10,034 nucleotides of DNA, from assembly GCA_015657435.1 (NCBI GenBank), contig JADLKH010000004.1, positions 312,505 to 322,538 of the forward strand. The letters are read 5' to 3'. Below the pieces are notes generated by a model. It made no database searches. It was not told where the DNA came from and was given only the letters and a program-made list of their open reading frames with translations. Origin of the DNA: Synergistales bacterium (GTDB lineage: Bacteria; Synergistota; Synergistia; Synergistales; 79-D21). The position numbers and the translations under genes were made by a program. Positions 7,029 to 10,034 of this stretch are shown here, piece after piece. Numbering within the stretch: position 1 is the stretch's first letter; every line of letters starts with the position of its first letter.

Positions 7029-7034
7029 AGGAGG
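7029..7034 (+). promoter_or_regulatory. Shine-Dalgarno site for the second SDR
   Basis: AGGAGG lies 10 bases before the ATG at 7045 and only 4 before an in-frame TTG at 7039. The spacing and codon type favour the ATG, but the TTG, which adds two residues, stays possible. Confidence 0.65.
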
Positions 7035-7044
7035 GATTTTGGCC

Positions 7045-7815
7045 ATGGGTTGCAGTGATGAAGGGTTTGGCCTCCAGGGCCGCGTCGCCGTCGTCACGGG
7101 GGCGGCCAGCGGAATCGGCTTCGGTTGCGCACGTTTCCTGTCGGAAATGGGGGCGTCGGTGGCCCTTTTCGACGTGGACGGAGAGAAGGGCGCCGCGGCG
7201 GCTGCGGAACTCGGCCCGAAGGCCCGGTTCGTGAAGGTCGACGTGCGCTCGGAGGAAAGCTGCCGGAAGGGCGTGGCGGAGGCGAAAAGGGCGTTCGGCC
7301 GCATCGACGCGCTGGTGAACTGCGCGGGGGTCATCCGCCGCAGGACGGTGGTGGACCTCACGGAGGCCGAATGGGACCTGGTGCTCGACGTGGGTCTGAA
7401 GGGCATCTTCCTCGTGTCGAAGTTCGTGGTGCCGATCATGGCGGAACAGGGCGGCGGCAGCATCGTGAACATCGGCTCCGGGTGGGGAGTGAAGGGCGGT
7501 CCCAAGGCCGTGGCGTACTGCGCGGCGAAGGGCGGGACCGTGAACATGACGCGGGCCATGGCCATCGACCACGGGCCCCAGAACATCCGGGTGAACTGCG
7601 TCTGCCCGGGCGACGTCGACACTCCGCTTCTGAGGGACGAGGGACGCCAGCTGGGAATGGATCCGCAGAAGTGGCTTGCGGAAAGCGCAGACCGGCCGAT
7701 CCACCGGGTGGGGCAGCCCCTGGACATCGCCAAGGCGGTCTATTTCCTGGTGAGCGACCTGTCTCCGTGGGTCAGCGGATCCATCGTCGTGGTCGACGGC
7801 GGCGGAACAGCCTGA
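7045..7815 (+). CDS. Classical short-chain dehydrogenase/reductase (second of two)
   Basis: From the ATG at 7045 this is a 256-residue classical SDR. It shows 'TGAASGIG' (18-25), D43 at the end of beta 2 ('LFD', NAD(H) preference), 'NCAG' (92-95), S145, and Y158/K162 in 'YCAAK'. Where most SDRs have the catalytic-tetrad Asn (N114 in the neighbouring SDR's 'GINLRGIFL') this one reads 'DVGLKGIFL' with Gly117. The enzyme keeps Ser-Tyr-Lys, so activity is still likely. It ends in the family-typical 'VSGSIVVVDGGG' (243-254). It is clearly related to the SDR upstream but not a recent duplicate, as most surface residues differ. Two SDRs in one operon suggest successive or opposite oxidoreductions on related substrates. 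The next gene starts 23 bases on, so co-translation from one mRNA is expected. Confidence 0.93.
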   Translation: MGCSDEGFGLQGRVAVVTGAASGIGFGCARFLSEMGASVALFDVDGEKGAAAAAELGPKARFVKVDVRSEESCRKGVAEAKRAFGRIDALVNCAGVIRRRTVVDLTEAEWDLVLDVGLKGIFLVSKFVVPIMAEQGGGSIVNIGSGWGVKGGPKAVAYCAAKGGTVNMTRAMAIDHGPQNIRVNCVCPGDVDTPLLRDEGRQLGMDPQKWLAESADRPIHRVGQPLDIAKAVYFLVSDLSPWVSGSIVVVDGGGTA

Positions 7816-7838
7816 GGGCTAGGGAGGAGAAACCGGAT

Positions 7839-9230
7839 ATGTCGGAAAAGTTCGTGCACCCGTATATTCCCAACTCGGTCCCCGAGGTTCAGGCCGAGAT
7901 GCTGAAAAGCATCGGGGCAAAGGACATTGAGGAGTTTTTCGCTCCGATCCCGGAAGCGCTTCGCGTGAAGGGCCTGCTGGACCTTCCGAAGCCTTTCCTG
8001 TCGGAGGCGTCCCTCAAGCGTCACGTTGAGGGGATCCTTTCGAAGAACCGCACGGGCGGCGAGCTCTTGTGCTTCCTGGGCGGAGGCTGCTGGAACCACT
8101 ATGTCCCGGCGGTCTGCGACGAGGTCAACGGCCGCAGCGAGTTTCTGACCGCCTACGCGGGCGAACCCTATGAGGACCATGGGCGCTTTCAGGCGTTGTT
8201 CGAGTATGAGAGCCTTATGGCGGAACTGCTGGACGTGGACGTGGTGAACGTGCCCACCTACGACGGCTCGCAGGCGGCAGGCACCGCCCTGCGGATGGCG
8301 GGGCGCATCACGGCCCGGGACGAGGTTCTGGCGGCCGACACCACATCGCCGGACCGCCTGTCGGCCATCAGGGGGTACCTGCACCCGGACATGAAGGTCA
8401 CCCTGGTCGGGCACGACCCGAAGAGCGGACTGATGGACAGGGCCGACCTGGCGGCGAAGACGACCGGCCGCACGGCGGCCGTCTATTTCGAGAACCCCTC
8501 CTACCTCGGCTTCATCGAGACCGCCGGGCGGGAGATCGCGGACGCGGCCCACGCGAAAGGGGCTCTCTGCGTCGTCTACGCCGACCCCTCCTCCCTGGGA
8601 GTGCTCACGCCCCCCGGCAGATACGGGGCCGACCTCACCTGCGGGGACATCCAGTCGCTGGGTCTGCATATGCACATGGGCGGGGCCCGGGGCGGGTTCA
8701 TCGGCGGCTCCGACGACCTGAAGTTCATCGAGGAATACCCCAGCCGGCTGTTCGGCATCGCCCCGACTTCCCACAGGGAGTGGGGCTTCGGCGATGTGGC
8801 CTGGGAGCGGACTTCGTTCGCCAAACGCGAGAACGGCAAGGAGTTCGTCGGCACCGCGGCCGCCCTCTGGGGCATCACCGCGGCGGTCTATCTTTCCCTC
8901 ATGGGACCCGCGGGCATGAAGGAGCTGGGAACGGCCTGCATGGGCCGGACGGCCTACGCCATGAAGAAGCTCGGGGCCGTTGAGGGCGTGCGCGTGCCGG
9001 CCATCGGCGGCGCCTTCTTCAAGGAGTTTCCCGTGAACTTCGACGGAACGGGGCGCACCGTCGAGGAAATCAACAAGGCGCTTCTCGAGAAGGGGATCCT
9101 TGGCGGCCACGATCTTTCGAAGGCCTTCCCGGCGCTGGGGCAGTCCGCCCTCTACGCCTTCACCGAGGTCGTCACCCAGGACGACATCGACACCCTTGCC
9201 GACGCCCTGGCCGAAGTCACGGCGCGCTAG
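7839..9230 (+). CDS. gcvPA: Divergent GcvPA-like protein (glycine dehydrogenase P-protein subunit 1 family)
   Basis: This 463-residue protein aligns along its length with GcvPA, the alpha subunit of split glycine decarboxylase, a PLP enzyme. Shared landmarks are 'HPYIPNSVPEVQAEMLKSIG' (7-26), 'CFLGGGCWNHYVPAVCDE' (78-95), 'TYDGSQA' (140-146), 'YGADLTCGDIQSLG' (262-275), 'VYLSLMGPAGMKEL' (350-363) and 'ALLEKGILGGHDL' (414-426). Several normally near-invariant segments are changed. The pocket stretch around 'TAYTPYQPE' is 'AYAGEPYEDHG' (105-115). 'GGPYLGF' is 'GGARGGF' (281-287). 'REKATSNICTNQAL' is 'RENGKEFVGTAAAL' (330-343). The gene is intact with GGGAGGAG (7822-7829) ahead of its ATG. It sits 19 bases before a GcvPB-like gene, so the two proteins likely form a heteromer. 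No gcvT, gcvH or lpd is visible. Family membership is firm; glycine decarboxylase activity is doubtful. Confidence 0.85.
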   Translation: MSEKFVHPYIPNSVPEVQAEMLKSIGAKDIEEFFAPIPEALRVKGLLDLPKPFLSEASLKRHVEGILSKNRTGGELLCFLGGGCWNHYVPAVCDEVNGRSEFLTAYAGEPYEDHGRFQALFEYESLMAELLDVDVVNVPTYDGSQAAGTALRMAGRITARDEVLAADTTSPDRLSAIRGYLHPDMKVTLVGHDPKSGLMDRADLAAKTTGRTAAVYFENPSYLGFIETAGREIADAAHAKGALCVVYADPSSLGVLTPPGRYGADLTCGDIQSLGLHMHMGGARGGFIGGSDDLKFIEEYPSRLFGIAPTSHREWGFGDVAWERTSFAKRENGKEFVGTAAALWGITAAVYLSLMGPAGMKELGTACMGRTAYAMKKLGAVEGVRVPAIGGAFFKEFPVNFDGTGRTVEEINKALLEKGILGGHDLSKAFPALGQSALYAFTEVVTQDDIDTLADALAEVTAR

Positions 9231-9249
9231 GGCGGACAGAAAGGAAGGA

Positions 9250-9270
9250 ATGGATATGGGTATGGATATG
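9250..9270 (+). repeat. Direct repeat of ATGGATATG at the GcvPB-like start
   Basis: ATGGATATG occurs at 9250-9258 and again at 9262-9270, separated by GGT, all in frame. It encodes a Met/Asp-rich N-terminus with four possible ATG starts after one purine-rich ribosome site. The codons before 9268 lie outside the conserved GcvPB core and may be optional. Confidence 0.6.
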
Positions 9271-10034
9271 AATAAAAAGATCCGAGATTTTCACCAGGCC
9301 CGCTGGGATGAGCCGGTGATCTTCGAGCTTTCCGCCCCCGGCGAAAGGGGAGTTCTGGTGCCCGAAGGCAGCTCCGAGATCGACGAGGCCGGGAAGGAAG
9401 CCCTGGCCGGCCTTCCGGCCGGGATGCTCCGCACCGCTCCCCCGGCCCTTCCCGAGATGGGGCAGATGAAGGTGGTCAAGCACTTCCTGCGCCTGAGCCA
9501 GGAGAACCTCGGGGCCGACTTCAACATCGACATCGGGCAGGGAACCTGCACGATGAAGTACAGCCCGAAGGTGAACGACCGGCTGGCCGCCTCCCCGAAG
9601 GTGGCGGATCTCCATCCGCTGCAGGACGAGAGCACTCTTCAGGGGGCGCTCGAGATCCTGTACAGAACCGAGCAGCTGCTGAAATCCATCTCCGGGCTCG
9701 ACCGTTTCTGCCTGCACCCGGGCGGCGGCTCCCAGGCCCTTTCGGGCATCGCGGCCATCATCCGCGCCTGGGTGGACGACCACGGGCTGCAGGACCAGAA
9801 GGACGAGATCATCACCACGATCTTCTCCCACCCGTCCAACCCGGCCGTGGCCAAGCTGAAGGGTTTCAAAATCATCACCATCTACCCCGACCCGGTGACG
9901 GGACGGCCGGATTTCGAGGCCTTCAGGGCGGCCGTTTCCGATCGCACCGCCGCCCTGATGATCACCAACCCGGAGGATATCGGTCTTTACAACGACCGGA
10001 TCAGGGAGTTCACCGACCTGGTGCACGCCCACGG
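9250..10034 (+). CDS. gcvPB: Divergent GcvPB-like protein (P-protein subunit 2 family), 3'-partial
   Basis: The gene is cut by the window edge after about 261 residues; GcvPB is normally about 480-500. It aligns with GcvPB: 'VIFELSAPGERG' (23-34), 'HFLRLSQENLGAD' (78-90), 'GTCTMKYSPKVND' (98-110), 'DLHPLQDESTLQGALEI' (120-136), 'AALMITNPEDIGLY' (234-247). Two segments depart from the family. 'QPAAGAHGE', which lies in the PLP pocket, is 'HPGGGSQAL' (156-164). 'SAHGTNPASA' is 'FSHPSNPAVA' (192-201), one residue shorter. The PLP-binding lysine ('NLHKTF' in the family) falls beyond the window, so activity cannot be judged. The start is uncertain: in-frame ATGs occur at 9250, 9256, 9262 and 9268 after AAGGAAGGA (9241-9249). 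9256 would give better Shine-Dalgarno spacing than 9250. The start is 19 bases after the GcvPA-like stop, so the pair is surely one transcript. Confidence 0.85.
   Translation, partial: MDMGMDMNKKIRDFHQARWDEPVIFELSAPGERGVLVPEGSSEIDEAGKEALAGLPAGMLRTAPPALPEMGQMKVVKHFLRLSQENLGADFNIDIGQGTCTMKYSPKVNDRLAASPKVADLHPLQDESTLQGALEILYRTEQLLKSISGLDRFCLHPGGGSQALSGIAAIIRAWVDDHGLQDQKDEIITTIFSHPSNPAVAKLKGFKIITIYPDPVTGRPDFEAFRAAVSDRTAALMITNPEDIGLYNDRIREFTDLVHAH

Noticed and set aside
7125..7838. Apparent 238-residue N-terminal extension of the GcvPA-like protein
   Set aside because: The added part is an out-of-frame, Arg/Gly-rich reading of the second SDR gene. The ATG at 7839 with its own ribosome site starts exactly where GcvPA homology begins.
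7740..9110. Long open frame (456 codons) on the minus strand opposite the GcvPA-like gene
   Set aside because: It is antisense shadow, rich in His/Arg/Gly, without motifs. The plus-strand frame has full-length homology to a known family.
9217..10032. Minus-strand open frame at the right edge
   Set aside because: It opposes the recognisable GcvPB-like frame and has no motif of its own.

Overview
The window is GC-rich, densely coding bacterial DNA with purine-rich Shine-Dalgarno sites and some GTG and TTG starts. I see no rRNA, tRNA, CRISPR array or insertion sequence. The mix of an SfsA-type protein, a single-domain iron-sulfur Old Yellow Enzyme, an EamA transporter, a YtcJ-type amidohydrolase and split GcvPA/GcvPB-type proteins fits an anaerobic amino-acid-using bacterium. 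A Synergistota-like or related anaerobe is my guess; nothing in the window proves it.

Left part (1-2902). An SfsA-family protein runs in from the left edge. It is followed on the same strand by an OYE-family NADH:flavin oxidoreductase and a small unrecognised membrane protein with a TTG start. A strong intrinsic terminator ends this rightward unit. That terminator lies inside the 3' coding end of the convergent transporter gene.

Middle part (2849-6094, minus strand). Three genes read leftward: a YtcJ-like amidohydrolase, a GntR/FadR-type (FCD) regulator with a GTG start, and a ten-helix EamA/DMT permease. The permease's Shine-Dalgarno site overlaps the regulator's stop codon, so these two are probably translationally coupled.

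Right part (6239-10034, plus strand). Four closely spaced genes form an apparent operon transcribed divergently from the amidohydrolase: two classical short-chain dehydrogenases, a GcvPA-like protein, and a GcvPB-like protein cut by the window edge. The AT-richer 144-base divergent spacer holds a near-palindrome, TGGTATACTA, which fits the FadR-subfamily operator pattern. A weaker version lies upstream of the regulator gene. The simplest model is one FCD regulator controlling both arms.

Main point of interest. The GcvPA/GcvPB-like pair keeps the P-protein scaffold but has lost several family-wide motifs, and no T, H or L protein gene is in view. Together with two SDRs, a hydrolase, a permease and a local regulator, it looks like a catabolic locus built around a repurposed glycine-decarboxylase-type PLP enzyme. 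The substrate cannot be told from the sequence.
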